In this document: in pieces, positions 27,821 to 37,218 of the stretch
Position numbering within the stretch: position 1 is the stretch's first letter
How the letters are laid out: each line of letters begins with the position of its first letter
Assembly: GCA_947503005.1 (NCBI GenBank)
Contig: CANNCA010000006.1
Location: 186,001-250,000 of the forward strand
Source: an uncultured Flavobacteriaceae bacterium
Lineage (GTDB): Bacteria; Bacteroidota; Bacteroidia; Flavobacteriales; Flavobacteriaceae
Direction: 5' to 3'
DNA length: 64,000 nucleotides
Translations under genes and position numbers: made by a program
The notes under the pieces: model-generated
The model's database searches: none
What the model saw: only the letters and a program-made list of their open reading frames with translations
What the model was told of the DNA's origin: nothing

Positions 27821-28702
27821 ATGGATAAAAATGTACTCTTTCTGTGCTTTTTAATGCTACTTTTTCAGGCCTGTGGACAAAACCGCCCTGCCGAAAAACA
27901 GATAGATACAAAAGAAGGAAAGGTTTTAGCCGCTTCATCAGTGGAATTAATAGATCCTGTGGGAAATACGGTCGAAACTAGATTTTCACCTCCGTTGGGA
28001 TATCAAAGAGTTGATGTGAACAGTAGTTCATTTGCAAACTATCTTAGAAATCTTCCGTTGAAGAAAGCCGGTTCAAGCGTCAAGTATTTCAATGGCGCTA
28101 CCAAACCCAACCGAAACGTTTATGATGCCGTAATCGACTTGCCAATAGGGAAGCGAGATCTTCATCAGTGCGCCGATGCTGTCATGCGATTAAGAGCGGA
28201 ATATCTATATGCAGAAGAAAAGTACGATAGCATTCATTTTAATTTTACCAATGGCTTTCAAGCAGATTATACGAATTGGAAGAATGGAAAACGTATTTCA
28301 GTTTCGGGTAATACGGTACGCTGGAAATCAAATGCAACACCATCAACTTCGTACAAAGATTTTTGGAACTATTTAGAAATGGTATTCAGCTATGCAGGTA
28401 CAGCTTCATTAGAAAAGGAAATGGAGCCTATTATCTTAGAAGAAATGCAAATAGGTGATGTATTCATCAAAGGCGGATTTCCGGGCCATGCCGTAATCGT
28501 TATCGATATGGCCGAGCACAAAACCTCAAAGGAAAAAATCTTTCTTTTGGCACAAAGTTATATGCCAGCACAGGATATTCAGCTTCTTAAAAATCCAAAC
28601 GATGCCGAATTAAGTCCGTGGTATTCAACTAATATTACAAGTGAACTTAAAACTCCCGAATGGACTTTCAAAAAATCTGATTTGAAACGATTTTCAAATT
28701 AA
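27821..28702 (+). CDS. DUF4846-family lipoprotein
   Basis: A 293-residue lipoprotein with lipobox LLFQAC (Cys18). The conserved DUF4846 text is clear: SSFANYLRNLPLKKAGSSV, the segment YDAVIDLPIGKRDLHQCADA, then a C-terminal segment with GDVFIKGGFPGHAVIV and LAQSYMPAQDI. The conserved Cys/His in the last part hint at an NlpC-like fold, but no activity is known to me. It lies 10 bases after the SIMPL-like paralogue and is probably co-transcribed. Confidence 0.8.
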   Translation: MDKNVLFLCFLMLLFQACGQNRPAEKQIDTKEGKVLAASSVELIDPVGNTVETRFSPPLGYQRVDVNSSSFANYLRNLPLKKAGSSVKYFNGATKPNRNVYDAVIDLPIGKRDLHQCADAVMRLRAEYLYAEEKYDSIHFNFTNGFQADYTNWKNGKRISVSGNTVRWKSNATPSTSYKDFWNYLEMVFSYAGTASLEKEMEPIILEEMQIGDVFIKGGFPGHAVIVIDMAEHKTSKEKIFLLAQSYMPAQDIQLLKNPNDAELSPWYSTNITSELKTPEWTFKKSDLKRFSN

Positions 28703-28729
28703 CTATCTTTAGATTCGTACCGCGAAAAA

Positions 28730-28981
28730 ATGATTCTCTTCTTCGGCACACGGACAGGAAAAACGGAGGTTCAGCAACTTGAAGGAGTTGCCTGCCCCTA
28801 CTGCGAACAATTCAATACACTTATCGTGACACGAACCGATAATTGGTTCCACTTATTTTGGATTAAGCTTTTTAGATTATCTACTCAAGTACACGCTGAA
28901 TGTTCACACTGCAAAAGGGCCTATTTTGAGAAGGAATTTTCGGATGATATGCGCCGAAATCTCATTGAACACAGTAACTAG
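28730..28981 (+). CDS. Small zinc-ribbon protein
   Basis: An 83-residue protein with two CxxC knuckles, Cys22/Cys25 (CPYC) and Cys58/Cys61 (CSHC), spaced as in a zinc ribbon. The segment between them (WFHLFWIKLFRL) is hydrophobic and may touch the membrane. Function unknown. It follows the DUF4846 gene by 27 bases and converges on the DUF5694 gene. Confidence 0.7.
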   Translation: MILFFGTRTGKTEVQQLEGVACPYCEQFNTLIVTRTDNWFHLFWIKLFRLSTQVHAECSHCKRAYFEKEFSDDMRRNLIEHSN

Positions 28982-29017
28982 CTCGGTTTCTCTTTCCCAA
29001 AAATCAAATCTTTCTTT

Positions 29018-29896
29018 TTAGTTATTTATAATGGATTTGAGTTCAACAACACTCCAAGCATCATTTTGATCAATAAAGTCTTTTAGTATTGCCGCGTGAC
29101 TTGCACCGACCAAAACCATTATTCGTTCATCCTCGCTGTCTGTACCCTTCTGAATCAATGACCACATGTACAAATTGCGCTTGTACCATTCAGCGGTGAG
29201 ATAAGGCCCGATGAAATTATCCCTTGGTCCTGCAACCAGTGGGATTTTGTTGTGAAGTTCGTTACTCATTTCTCTCAACTCAAGAGTATTTAAATGGTAT
29301 GTCAATTCTAATAACGACGCTCCTTTTTCAATTTTGCTGTCAAAATCTGCTGTAAAAACTTCTATCATTTCTCCAATTCGTGATTGAATATCCACTTGCC
29401 TGTTACTCTCAAGCACAACCATAAGACTATCGAATGGGAATTCAGTTTTGTAGTCAATACCATTGACTTGGCTTACACCTCTTTTTTTTGCTACCCGAAA
29501 TGCCAATTGAAATATTTCATTCTTTTTATAGAAGTCACTTAAGCTGTCGTTGGCAAAATAAGTACCCTTCAGATATTGTTGGTAAAGTGAATCTAACTCG
29601 ATTTGCTCGTCATAATCCCATTCCACAAATATTTTAGTTGGCTTGAACGCGGCAATCTTGTCCGTAATAAAATCTAACTCTTTCTGGGATTCGTCCTTCA
29701 GAATATCAAAAGATTTGGTCTTGGCCACATCTGCTCCTGGGTTGTTGTAGTGAAAAGTTCCGATGAGGAGTACCTCTTTTTGATTTTTCTTCGAGGTAAT
29801 TTTATCGTTTGCCAAATTTGTTTGTTCTTCTTCCTTACAATTAAAGAGAATAAATGTTAACAGTAAAGCGCCTAAAATTATCTTGATGTTTCTCAT
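29018..29896 (-). CDS. DUF5694-family lipoprotein (TraB/TIKI-like fold)
   Basis: A 292-residue protein with lipobox FILFNC (Cys20). The GTFHYNNPGAD motif and the later FVEWDYDEQ, GPRDNF and VLVGASHAAIL segments match DUF5694, a group related by pattern to the TraB/TIKI superfamily in which GxxH and E/R motifs form a presumed metal-dependent active site. Enzymatic role unknown. It sits 36 bases after the beta-barrel gene on the same strand. Confidence 0.72.
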   Translation of the reverse strand: MRNIKIILGALLLTFILFNCKEEEQTNLANDKITSKKNQKEVLLIGTFHYNNPGADVAKTKSFDILKDESQKELDFITDKIAAFKPTKIFVEWDYDEQIELDSLYQQYLKGTYFANDSLSDFYKKNEIFQLAFRVAKKRGVSQVNGIDYKTEFPFDSLMVVLESNRQVDIQSRIGEMIEVFTADFDSKIEKGASLLELTYHLNTLELREMSNELHNKIPLVAGPRDNFIGPYLTAEWYKRNLYMWSLIQKGTDSEDERIMVLVGASHAAILKDFIDQNDAWSVVELKSIINN

Positions 29897-29932
29897 GTTT
29901 CCCTTGTATTTTGAAGAATTTCAGAATTGTTA

Positions 29933-31003
29933 TCAATCCAAATCAAATCTAACGCCCAAGGAAACATTTCGCTGTTCAACCACGGCATCTTTAAAAATAG
30001 GATTCAAATCGTATTTGGCATAGAGCTGTATGCCATCGAAACCCATGTAAGCACTCAAACCGTAGACAAAACTGGATGTGTTGTAGCCTCTTTTTAATTT
30101 ATCCTTTACATTTTCGCCCTCTCGGGTGTACTTCAATTTTTGTCGTGCGCCAATATTGAATCCACCATAGCCTCCAATGCCAAATCGAAACTTATTTCGA
30201 ATGGAATAGCGAATCTTCTCATCGGTCTCAATAAACCGTGAGGGACCAATTTCAAAATGAATGGGAAAAACCAGGTTGTCCATTCTGAACTTAGATTTTC
30301 TCAAATCGAATTCAAAATCCTGAAGAGTAGTTTGCCCATCCTCTACTACAAAGTATTGATTGTCTTTCATTTTCAATCCGTTGAATTGAAATGACAATCC
30401 ATAACTGAATCGAACTGCATTCGAGTTCTTGAAAACACGGGTTCTCCATGCCCAACCCAATTCAAAAAAACGACTTCCGCCAAGTTGATAGGGAGAATCG
30501 TCCAAAGATTGGCCGTCAATTATCGCATTGTTCAACCCAATAGCGATTACTGGATCTACATAAGTGCGACGATCGTACTTGACATCTTTTTTCCAATCAT
30601 TTGAATTAAAGGACAACACCCGTTCTCCATTAATATCTATTTTAAACATACCGTCATCATATTCCTCAGAATCGGATAAAATAAAAGTTTCTCCCTCATT
30701 ACGTTCTAATAGTGCAATCTTATTATCGATAATAGCAATGCTGTTTTCAATATTCAAAGCACGTTTTTTAGCCGCATTTTCTTTCTGGTTTTTAGCCTCT
30801 TCATCGGTAATATCTTCATTCCTTAGTCGCTTATTGATTTTTTCAATCTCAAACTTCAAAGCTTCCTTTTCTTGCTCAACCACATCGTCTTTCAAATTTT
30901 GAAGTATCTCGATTTTCTTTTGAAATTGTTCTTCCTGTGCGTTCATATTCTGAGAAAGTAACGCAATTGATAGTAGTAAAAAATAAAGTGTAATAGTTCT
31001 CAT
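29933..31003 (-). CDS. Outer membrane beta-barrel protein with N-terminal coiled coil
   Basis: A 356-residue exported protein. A signal peptide (MRTITLYFLLLSIALLSQNM) is followed by a charged heptad-rich region (about 25-95) and then by alternating strands typical of a porin-like barrel ending in VSLGVRFDLD. I choose the ATG at 31003; the open frame reaches 31066 but reads through the intergenic repeat. It lies in the same direction as the sigma-factor/membrane-protein pair and is a plausible target of it. Confidence 0.72.
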   Translation of the reverse strand: MRTITLYFLLLSIALLSQNMNAQEEQFQKKIEILQNLKDDVVEQEKEALKFEIEKINKRLRNEDITDEEAKNQKENAAKKRALNIENSIAIIDNKIALLERNEGETFILSDSEEYDDGMFKIDINGERVLSFNSNDWKKDVKYDRRTYVDPVIAIGLNNAIIDGQSLDDSPYQLGGSRFFELGWAWRTRVFKNSNAVRFSYGLSFQFNGLKMKDNQYFVVEDGQTTLQDFEFDLRKSKFRMDNLVFPIHFEIGPSRFIETDEKIRYSIRNKFRFGIGGYGGFNIGARQKLKYTREGENVKDKLKRGYNTSSFVYGLSAYMGFDGIQLYAKYDLNPIFKDAVVEQRNVSLGVRFDLD

Positions 31004-31027
31004 AATGATTTTGATTTGTTCAACCCT

Positions 31028-31055
31028 CACCCAACCCCTCCTTATGAAGGGGGTG
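31028..31055. repeat. Palindromic CCTCCTTAT-type repeat
   Basis: CACCC...CCCCTCCTTATGAAGGGG...GGTG forms an imperfect palindrome in the gap between the sigma-associated membrane gene and the barrel gene. A related sequence, CCCTCCTTATTAGGAGG, lies at about 11449-11465 in the rsmH-ftsL gap. The shared core suggests a dispersed intergenic element. Confidence 0.5.
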
Positions 31056-31087
31056 AATGAAGTCAAAAATTATTGATTGATGAAATA

Positions 31088-31843
31088 TTAATTGTTGCGA
31101 TCCGCAACGGCTGTACGTACTTTTAAGAATCCACTTTTTAACGATTCAAAGATTTGATCTCGAAAAGACTTATCAAGTTCATCTTCTGCTTCACTAAGTA
31201 AGGCCATAGCGTCTACCGAATGACCATCTCGAAGCAACTTATTTGTCAAAATCTCACTTTGGGCCTTCCTCAGTAGAGAATCAACCTCAGCTTCAGTTAG
31301 TTGCTCTTGGTTTTGTTCCAGGGCATCAACTTGAGCAATTACTTCTCCTATTTTAATATTAAGAACCTCTTCAGCAGTATCATCGAAAAGAATGTGAACA
31401 TTCTTGGAAGCGTCGGAAAGTTGCTCTATAGCGGCTTCTTTTTCAGGAACTTCCTCAATTGTCTCGACCACTATTCTCTTTTTTTCATTAGGAACTTTCT
31501 CCGTAGTAACTACCTCAACCTCATTTTGTTGAATTTCGATTTTTTCAAAATCATCAACTTTTTCAAAATCATCAACCTCATCACTTGCCTTGGTTTCATC
31601 TTCAACAACTTGAATGTTCGATTTTGAAATTGTATTGTTTGTATTGAAAACAACCACTGAAACTATTAGCAACCCTACTAGGCATGCCGCTACAACATAC
31701 CAAAAATAGCCTCGCCTTTTCGGCTGTTCGATTACAGTTTCATCAAGGCGATCACTCAGCTTCAACCAAGCATCGGATGAAGGCTGAATCTCTCGCTCTT
31801 CAAATTGCTTTTTAATATGGTTTTCAAATTTATTCGGTACCAT
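31088..31843 (-). CDS. Putative anti-sigma-like single-pass membrane protein
   Basis: A 251-residue protein: a cytoplasmic N-terminus (about 45 residues with a WLKLSDRLDE stretch common upstream of Bacteroidota anti-sigma helices), one membrane helix (about 46-66) and an acidic, low-complexity periplasmic part with no known domain. It overlaps the ECF sigma gene by 14 bases, which is the usual place for an anti-sigma factor. The classical FecR domain is not seen, so regulation of the sigma factor is inferred from context only. Start: ATG 31843 rather than TTG 31849. Confidence 0.6.
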   Translation of the reverse strand: MVPNKFENHIKKQFEEREIQPSSDAWLKLSDRLDETVIEQPKRRGYFWYVVAACLVGLLIVSVVVFNTNNTISKSNIQVVEDETKASDEVDDFEKVDDFEKIEIQQNEVEVVTTEKVPNEKKRIVVETIEEVPEKEAAIEQLSDASKNVHILFDDTAEEVLNIKIGEVIAQVDALEQNQEQLTEAEVDSLLRKAQSEILTNKLLRDGHSVDAMALLSEAEDELDKSFRDQIFESLKSGFLKVRTAVADRNN

Positions 31844-32393
31844 AACCAATAATATTTTGTTGCTTTAATTTTTCCTTTAACATTTTTCTTGCCTTGAACA
31901 GTTGTGATCTTGACGTTCCTTCCGAAATATTCAACATCTCGGCAATTTCAGTATGGGAATACCCTTCAACAGCGAACATTACAAAAACAGCGCGATATCC
32001 TTCGGGCAGACCATCAATTAAGCTTTGTATATGGGCAATATCCAAATCAATGGATGTTGTTATACTTGGTGCCGCCGTTTTTTCAAATATACCTTCATCG
32101 AACACCACAAATTGCTGTTTTCGCAAATGTGTTATGCTTTCTCGTACCATGATTCTACGAATCCAGCCTTCAAAGCTGCCCTCGAATCTAAAACTATCCA
32201 AGTACTTAAAGACCTTTACAAAACCATTGATCATAACATCTTCAGCAAAATGAAGGTCTTTAACGTATTGCCTGCAAATGCTTAACATCTTAGGAGCGTG
32301 CTGTTCATAAAGTCGTTTTTGCGCCTCCCGATCTCCGGCTATGGATTTCTTGATGAGCTGCTTCTCGTTACTATAAAATGAAATGATTTTCAA
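31830..32393 (-). CDS. ECF-type RNA polymerase sigma factor
   Basis: A 187-residue sigma-70 family protein with region 2 (about 22-90, including DVMINGFVKVFKYLDSF and FEGWIRRI) and region 4 (about 125-180, LPEGYRAVFVMFAVEGYSHTEIAEML, then SRSQLFKARKML). Region 3 is absent, as in ECF factors. The start is TTG at 32393; no ATG fits. It precedes a membrane protein, a beta-barrel and a lipoprotein gene on the same strand. Confidence 0.9.
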   Translation of the reverse strand: MKIISFYSNEKQLIKKSIAGDREAQKRLYEQHAPKMLSICRQYVKDLHFAEDVMINGFVKVFKYLDSFRFEGSFEGWIRRIMVRESITHLRKQQFVVFDEGIFEKTAAPSITTSIDLDIAHIQSLIDGLPEGYRAVFVMFAVEGYSHTEIAEMLNISEGTSRSQLFKARKMLKEKLKQQNIIGYGTE

Positions 32394-32465
32394 GGCTTTT
32401 AAAGTTAACTTCTACTACCTAGACGTTCAAAGCTTTTGTTACGTTGCCTACAATAGAAAAAAAAA

Positions 32466-33443
32466 TTATTTTTTTCGCTCCACTACATAATTAACCATCA
32501 ACTCTAGCGAGTCTTTATATGCTGATTTGGGGTAAGCCTCTAATAAATGTAGTGCCTCTTCTTTAAACAAAAGCATTTTTGAAACGGCATAGTCTAAACC
32601 ACCACGATTTTTCACAAATGTAATGACCTCTTTCACGCGCTTTTTATCTTTATTATGATTTTTGACGGAATTGATCAACCACCTTTTTTCCTTATTTGAA
32701 CAGTTGTTCAAGACATGAATTAGTGGCAAGGTCATTTTCTGTTCTTTTATATCGATACCAGTGGGTTTTCCGATTTGCTCCTCACCGTAATCAAAAAGGT
32801 CATCTTTGATTTGAAACGCCATTCCACAGAGTTCGCCGAATTTTCGAAAGGTCTCTACATCTTGCGAATCAGGTTTCACTGAACAGGCACCTAAACTGCA
32901 ACAAGAGGCAATTAAAGTCGCCGTTTTTTGACGTATTATTTCATAGTAAACTTCTTCCGTAATATCAAGTCGGCGCGCTTTTTCAATTTGCAGCAACTCA
33001 CCTTCCACAATTTCCCTAACCGCTACTGAGATAATTTTGAGCAAATCAAAATCTTCGTGCTGAATGCATAACAGCATTCCTTTCGAAAGTAAGTAATCGC
33101 CCACTAAAACGGCGATTTTATTCTTCCAAAGAGCATTTATTGAAAAGAAGCCTCTTCTCTTATTACTTTCATCTACCACGTCATCATGCACCAAGGAGGC
33201 GGTATGTATCAACTCGATAACCGATGCTCCGCGGTAGGTACGCTCAGTGACTTCGCCATTGTTCAGCAATTTCGCACAAAGAAAAACAAACATAGGTCGC
33301 ATTTGTTTACCTTTTCTATTTACGATGTAGTAGGTAATTCGATTCAACAAAGCCACCTGTGAGGACATGGAATCACGAAACTTTGTTTCAAAAAGTTCCA
33401 TTTCCGAACGAATCGGTTCTTTTATTTGAGATACGACTTTCAA
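32466..33443 (-). CDS. Trans-polyprenyl diphosphate synthase
   Basis: A 325-residue isoprenyl chain-elongating enzyme. The first aspartate-rich motif is HDDVVDE and the second is KDDLFDYGEE; the GKQMRP start of the substrate pocket is also visible. Products are likely long-chain (octaprenyl or heptaprenyl) for the menaquinone side chain; chain length cannot be read from sequence. The start is TTG at 33443, giving the N-terminus MKVVSQIKEPI common in flavobacterial homologues. It lies 141 bases after rlmN. Confidence 0.9.
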   Translation of the reverse strand: MKVVSQIKEPIRSEMELFETKFRDSMSSQVALLNRITYYIVNRKGKQMRPMFVFLCAKLLNNGEVTERTYRGASVIELIHTASLVHDDVVDESNKRRGFFSINALWKNKIAVLVGDYLLSKGMLLCIQHEDFDLLKIISVAVREIVEGELLQIEKARRLDITEEVYYEIIRQKTATLIASCCSLGACSVKPDSQDVETFRKFGELCGMAFQIKDDLFDYGEEQIGKPTGIDIKEQKMTLPLIHVLNNCSNKEKRWLINSVKNHNKDKKRVKEVITFVKNRGGLDYAVSKMLLFKEEALHLLEAYPKSAYKDSLELMVNYVVERKK

Positions 33444-33584
33444 CAGCTATTTTTTTCGTGGGGGCCTCGGGTTTGTAATTATAAAATTAGACAATAAAAG
33501 TTGTTTCTGATTTTATTGTTTCCATTGTTACGGGTTATCCATTATTTAATTTGAAATTCAAAACAAGTGAAACTTGAAACCCAT

Positions 33585-34625
33585 TTACTGTTTATTCGCT
33601 AACTGTCCACAGGCTGCATCGATATCCTTTCCTCTTGAACGCCGAACCGTGACGACGATGTTATTGCGTTCAAGGGTATTAATGTACATATCGATGGCTT
33701 TTTTAGTAGCTTGTTGAAATTCGCCATCGTCAATAGGATTGTACTCAATCAGATTTACTTTTGAGGGTGCAAAACGGCAAAAATCGACCAAAGCGTCTAC
33801 GTCTTTTTGAGTGTCGTTAATTCCCCGCCATACCACATATTCATAGGTGATTCTGCTGTTGGTCTTCTCATACCAATACTGCAGCGCTTCTCGTAAATCT
33901 GAAAGGGGGAAAGTTACATTAAAAGGCATAATGGAAGTGCGAATATCATCAATAGCAGAATGCAATGACACGGCCAATTTAAACTTCACTTCATCATCGG
34001 CCATTTTCCTAATCATCTTGGGTACACCTGAAGTCGATACTATAATTCGTCTTGGGGACATACCTAACCCTTCAGGACTCGTAATTTTATCAATAGCCTT
34101 AAGCACATTATTATAATTCATCAGAGGTTCACCCATACCCATAAAAACAATATTGCTCAAAGGGCGATCAAAATACAATCGACTTTCGTTATCTATGGCC
34201 ACCACTTGATCATATATCTCATCAGGATTCAGGTTCCGCATTCTTTTTAGCTTGGCCGTTGCGCAAAACCTACAATCCAAACTACAACCGACCTGACTTG
34301 AAACACATGCCGTGGTTCTCGTACTGGTAGGAATCAAAACCGATTCAACTATCAAATCATCATGCAGACGAACTGCATTCTTAATAGTACCATCACTACT
34401 TCTTTGCATCAAATCCACTTTGATATGATTGATGACAAAATTGAGTTCCAGTATTTCGCGGGTCTTCTTTGAGAGATTGGTCATTACATCAAAAGAATGG
34501 GCCGATTTTTGCCAAAGCCATTCGTAAACCTGATTGCCACGGAACGCTTTATCCCCATTGGCAACAAAGAAATCACGCAATTGGTCTTTGGTCAAAGCTC
34601 GAATATCTTTCTTTTTTGTTTCCAC
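33585..34625 (-). CDS. rlmN: RlmN, 23S rRNA A2503/tRNA A37 C2-methyltransferase
   Basis: A 346-residue radical-SAM enzyme that methylates C2 of A2503 in 23S rRNA and of A37 in tRNAs. The cluster motif CSLDCRFC (CxxxCxxC) and the C-terminal Cys in DAACGQLANKQ, used for the methyl-Cys mechanism, are both present. The start is GTG at 34625. A strong terminator lies between the upstream queA and this gene, so rlmN probably has its own promoter. Confidence 0.95.
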   Translation of the reverse strand: METKKKDIRALTKDQLRDFFVANGDKAFRGNQVYEWLWQKSAHSFDVMTNLSKKTREILELNFVINHIKVDLMQRSSDGTIKNAVRLHDDLIVESVLIPTSTRTTACVSSQVGCSLDCRFCATAKLKRMRNLNPDEIYDQVVAIDNESRLYFDRPLSNIVFMGMGEPLMNYNNVLKAIDKITSPEGLGMSPRRIIVSTSGVPKMIRKMADDEVKFKLAVSLHSAIDDIRTSIMPFNVTFPLSDLREALQYWYEKTNSRITYEYVVWRGINDTQKDVDALVDFCRFAPSKVNLIEYNPIDDGEFQQATKKAIDMYINTLERNNIVVTVRRSRGKDIDAACGQLANKQ

Positions 34626-34641
34626 AAATACCGGATAAAAA

Positions 34642-34679
34642 AATCCCTCTCTACGCTATTTTAAATATAAAGAGGGATT
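34642..34679 (-). terminator. Intrinsic terminator after queA
   Basis: On the minus strand AATCCCTCT (34679-34671 side) pairs with AGAGGGATT over 9 bp with a 20-base loop, followed by a run of seven T residues (34637-34643). It ends the queA transcript before rlmN. Confidence 0.85.
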
Positions 34680-34726
34680 CAAAGTGTTTTAAAAGCTACC
34701 CCATAGGGGGAATGAATATATATACA

Positions 34727-35776
34727 TTAAATGATCAACATCGCATCACCATAGGAATAGAACTTGTATTGCTCTAGAATAGCTTCCTTGTAGGCCTTCT
34801 TCATCAAATCATGACCCATAAAGGCGGAAACCATCATGAGCAAAGTAGATTTTGGCAAGTGAAAATTCGTAACCATTGCATTTGCTATGCTAAATTCATA
34901 TGGAGGAAAAACGAACTTATTCGTCCACCCATCAAACGTATTGAGTGTTTGCTGTGATGAAACCGCGCTTTCTAATCCACGCATTGCTGTGGTCCCTACA
35001 GCACATACCCTTTTCTTTCTCTTCTTTGCATCATTTACAATTTCGGTAGCCCTTTCATCGATAATAAGTTCCTCACTATCCATCTTGTGCTTCGAAAGAT
35101 CTTCTACCTCCACCGGATTGAAAGTCCCCAAACCAACATGTAGGGTAAGTTCGGCAAATTTGATGCCTTTGATTTCCAATCGTTTTAAAAGGTGTTTTGA
35201 GAAATGCAATCCTGCGGTAGGTGCGGCTACTGCTCCTTCATGTTTTGCATAAATGGTTTGGTACCTATCCTCATCTTCTGGCTCGACATCTCTTTTGATG
35301 TATTTTGGTAGTGGTGTTTCACCCAATTCCCTTAATTTTCTTCTGAAATCAAGATAAGACCCATCATAAAGAAAACGTAAGGTTCTACCTCTGGAGGTTG
35401 TATTGTCGATTACTTCAGCAACCAAAGTTTCGTCATCACCGAAGTACAGTTTATTACCAATTCGTATTTTACGTGCCGGATCGACCAAAACATCCCAAAG
35501 ACGCTGTTCTTCGTTCAATTCTCGAAGTAAAAACACTTCGATTCGAGCCCCGGTTTTTTCTTTATTTCCATAGAGCCTGGCAGGAAAAACCTTAGTATTA
35601 TTGATGACCATAATATCATCTTCATCAAAATAGTCGATAAGGTCTTTGAACATTTTATGCTCTATTTTACCAGTTTCCCTATGAACGACCATTAATTTGG
35701 ATTCATCTCTATTCTCTGCGGGATACTCGGCCAATAAATTATCAGGAAGCTCAAAACTGAAATGTGATAGTTTCAT
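34727..35776 (-). CDS. queA: QueA, tRNA preQ1(34) S-adenosylmethionine ribosyltransferase-isomerase
   Basis: A 349-residue enzyme of queuosine synthesis that transfers the ribose of SAM to preQ1 in tRNA and makes epoxyqueuosine. Family motifs include [13 protein letters not shown] near the N-terminus, [10 protein letters not shown] in the middle and [16 protein letters not shown] near the end. It starts at ATG 35776. A good promoter lies at 35909-35940, leaving a 5' leader of more than 100 bases; the stop is followed by a terminator, so the gene appears monocistronic. Confidence 0.95.
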   Translation of the reverse strand: MKLSHFSFELPDNLLAEYPAENRDESKLMVVHRETGKIEHKMFKDLIDYFDEDDIMVINNTKVFPARLYGNKEKTGARIEVFLLRELNEEQRLWDVLVDPARKIRIGNKLYFGDDETLVAEVIDNTTSRGRTLRFLYDGSYLDFRRKLRELGETPLPKYIKRDVEPEDEDRYQTIYAKHEGAVAAPTAGLHFSKHLLKRLEIKGIKFAELTLHVGLGTFNPVEVEDLSKHKMDSEELIIDERATEIVNDAKKRKKRVCAVGTTAMRGLESAVSSQQTLNTFDGWTNKFVFPPYEFSIANAMVTNFHLPKSTLLMMVSAFMGHDLMKKAYKEAILEQYKFYSYGDAMLII

Positions 35777-35908
35777 CTGTTTATGTTTATTTAATTATAA
35801 TAGGTCAGATGTAATTCGCCATTTAAATTCTCTGTTTGTATCCAGAGTCCTAGTGGCTCAATTCATATGCTATTTTTTTGGTGCTTAGGTTACTATTTTT
35901 TGCGGCTG

Positions 35909-35940
35909 CAAATATACGATGTGCGGATAGGGGATGTCAA
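35909..35940 (-). promoter_or_regulatory. Promoter for queA (TTG-N21-TATATTTG)
   Basis: Minus strand: TTG at 35940-35938, a 21-base spacer, and TATATTTG at 35916-35909, an exact TAnnTTTG. Both elements and the spacing fit the Bacteroidota primary sigma consensus. It lies directly after the aroA stop. The transcript would carry a leader of about 125 bases with a small CTCTG/CAGAG hairpin. Confidence 0.65.
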
Positions 35941-35952
35941 GTAAAAGGGGAA

Positions 35953-37182
35953 TTATAATTCCGTTACCTGAAATTGAAGTGATTCTAAATCGTTCCAAAA
36001 ATCGGGATATGATTTCGAAACCACCTCTGCATCATTAATAAAGATTACTGTCTTAACGGCCAGCGGGGCGAAAGCCATAGCCATTCTATGATCATTATAA
36101 GTGTCTATTGCTATACCTGATTTTATATTCGCCAAAGGCTCTAATATTAATGCTTTATCAGTTACCGAAATAGACGCGCCCAATTTTGACAGTTCTTGAT
36201 ATAATGCTTCGAGACGATCCGTTTCTTTTATTTTTAAGGTATGTAAGCCGGTCAAATGACAGCCCATACCCAGTCCGAAACAAGTAACGGCAATAGTCTG
36301 GGCAGTATCGGGAGCATTCGCAAGATCTAGGTTGACAGTTGGTAGCTTGGGATTGTCAATTTTCTTAAGTGTAATCTTGTTTTGATTAAAAGCTGTTTCC
36401 ACACCGAAATCTGAGTAGATTTCCGACAAAACGCTATCACCTTGTAAACTGTTCTTTTTATAGGCCGAAAGAGTAATTTCAGTACCTACTTCACATAGTG
36501 CCACAATACTATAAAAATAGGAAGCAGAGCTCCAATCCGACTCAACAACCAAATTGGTTGCTACAACCGACTTTTTGGGCGTTACCTTAATTAGATTTCC
36601 GTTAAAGGTACTAGCGACCCCAATCTGCTCCAATAAAGCCAATGTCATCTTAATGTAGGGTATGGAGGTGATTTTACCTATCAATTCCAATTCCAAGCCG
36701 TTTTCCAAACTTGGAGCGGTCAACAGCAGCGACGAGATGTACTGACTGCTAATATCCGCTGGTAGACTCACTTTGTTTTTCGTGAGTTTCTTACCCTTTA
36801 TTTTTAAAGGCGGGTATCCTTCATTTTGTTCATACTCAATCTCAGCCCCTAATTTGCGTAAAGCATCAACTAATACCTGTATTGGTCGTTCTGTCATTCG
36901 CTTTGAACCTGTCAGGATTACTTCTTTTCCCTCTTGAGAAGCAAAATAACTCGTCAAAAAACGCATTGCAGTACCCGCATGATGAATATCAACAATCCCC
37001 TTAGTAATTTGTAATCCTTTTTGCATAACATCGGCATCATCGGAATTCGAAATATTAGCAATGGAAATAGAGGGGTATAGTGCTTGCAGCAACAAGGATC
37101 GGTTCGACTCACTTTTTGAGCCGGTAATTTGAATATTTGAATTTAACAGGGTGCTATCAGGTGCGGATATTTTTAACTTCAA
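35953..37182 (-). CDS. aroA: AroA, 3-phosphoshikimate 1-carboxyvinyltransferase (EPSP synthase)
   Basis: A 409-residue shikimate-pathway enzyme that joins PEP to shikimate 3-phosphate. Visible motifs: GSKSESNRSLL near the N-terminus (LPGSKS-like loop), HHAGTAMRFLT, and DTYNDHRMAMAFAPLA near the C-terminus. The sequence is somewhat shorter than the E. coli enzyme (427), as is usual here. The start is TTG at 37182. It follows the MazG-like gene by 36 bases and lies apart from the aromatic operon at 43687-47709. Confidence 0.93.
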   Translation of the reverse strand: MKLKISAPDSTLLNSNIQITGSKSESNRSLLLQALYPSISIANISNSDDADVMQKGLQITKGIVDIHHAGTAMRFLTSYFASQEGKEVILTGSKRMTERPIQVLVDALRKLGAEIEYEQNEGYPPLKIKGKKLTKNKVSLPADISSQYISSLLLTAPSLENGLELELIGKITSIPYIKMTLALLEQIGVASTFNGNLIKVTPKKSVVATNLVVESDWSSASYFYSIVALCEVGTEITLSAYKKNSLQGDSVLSEIYSDFGVETAFNQNKITLKKIDNPKLPTVNLDLANAPDTAQTIAVTCFGLGMGCHLTGLHTLKIKETDRLEALYQELSKLGASISVTDKALILEPLANIKSGIAIDTYNDHRMAMAFAPLAVKTVIFINDAEVVSKSYPDFWNDLESLQFQVTEL

Positions 37183-37218
37183 GGTTGGGTGTATTAAAAA
37201 CGAGCCCCAAAGATAGTA

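Noticed and set aside
31004-31066. N-terminal extension of the barrel protein to 31066
   Set aside because: The extension encodes the intergenic palindromic repeat and would block the signal peptide; the ATG at 31003 gives a clean signal.
35777-35905. preQ1 riboswitch in the queA leader
   Set aside because: I looked for the short preQ1-I stem and A-rich tail and did not see them; only a 5-bp hairpin is present.
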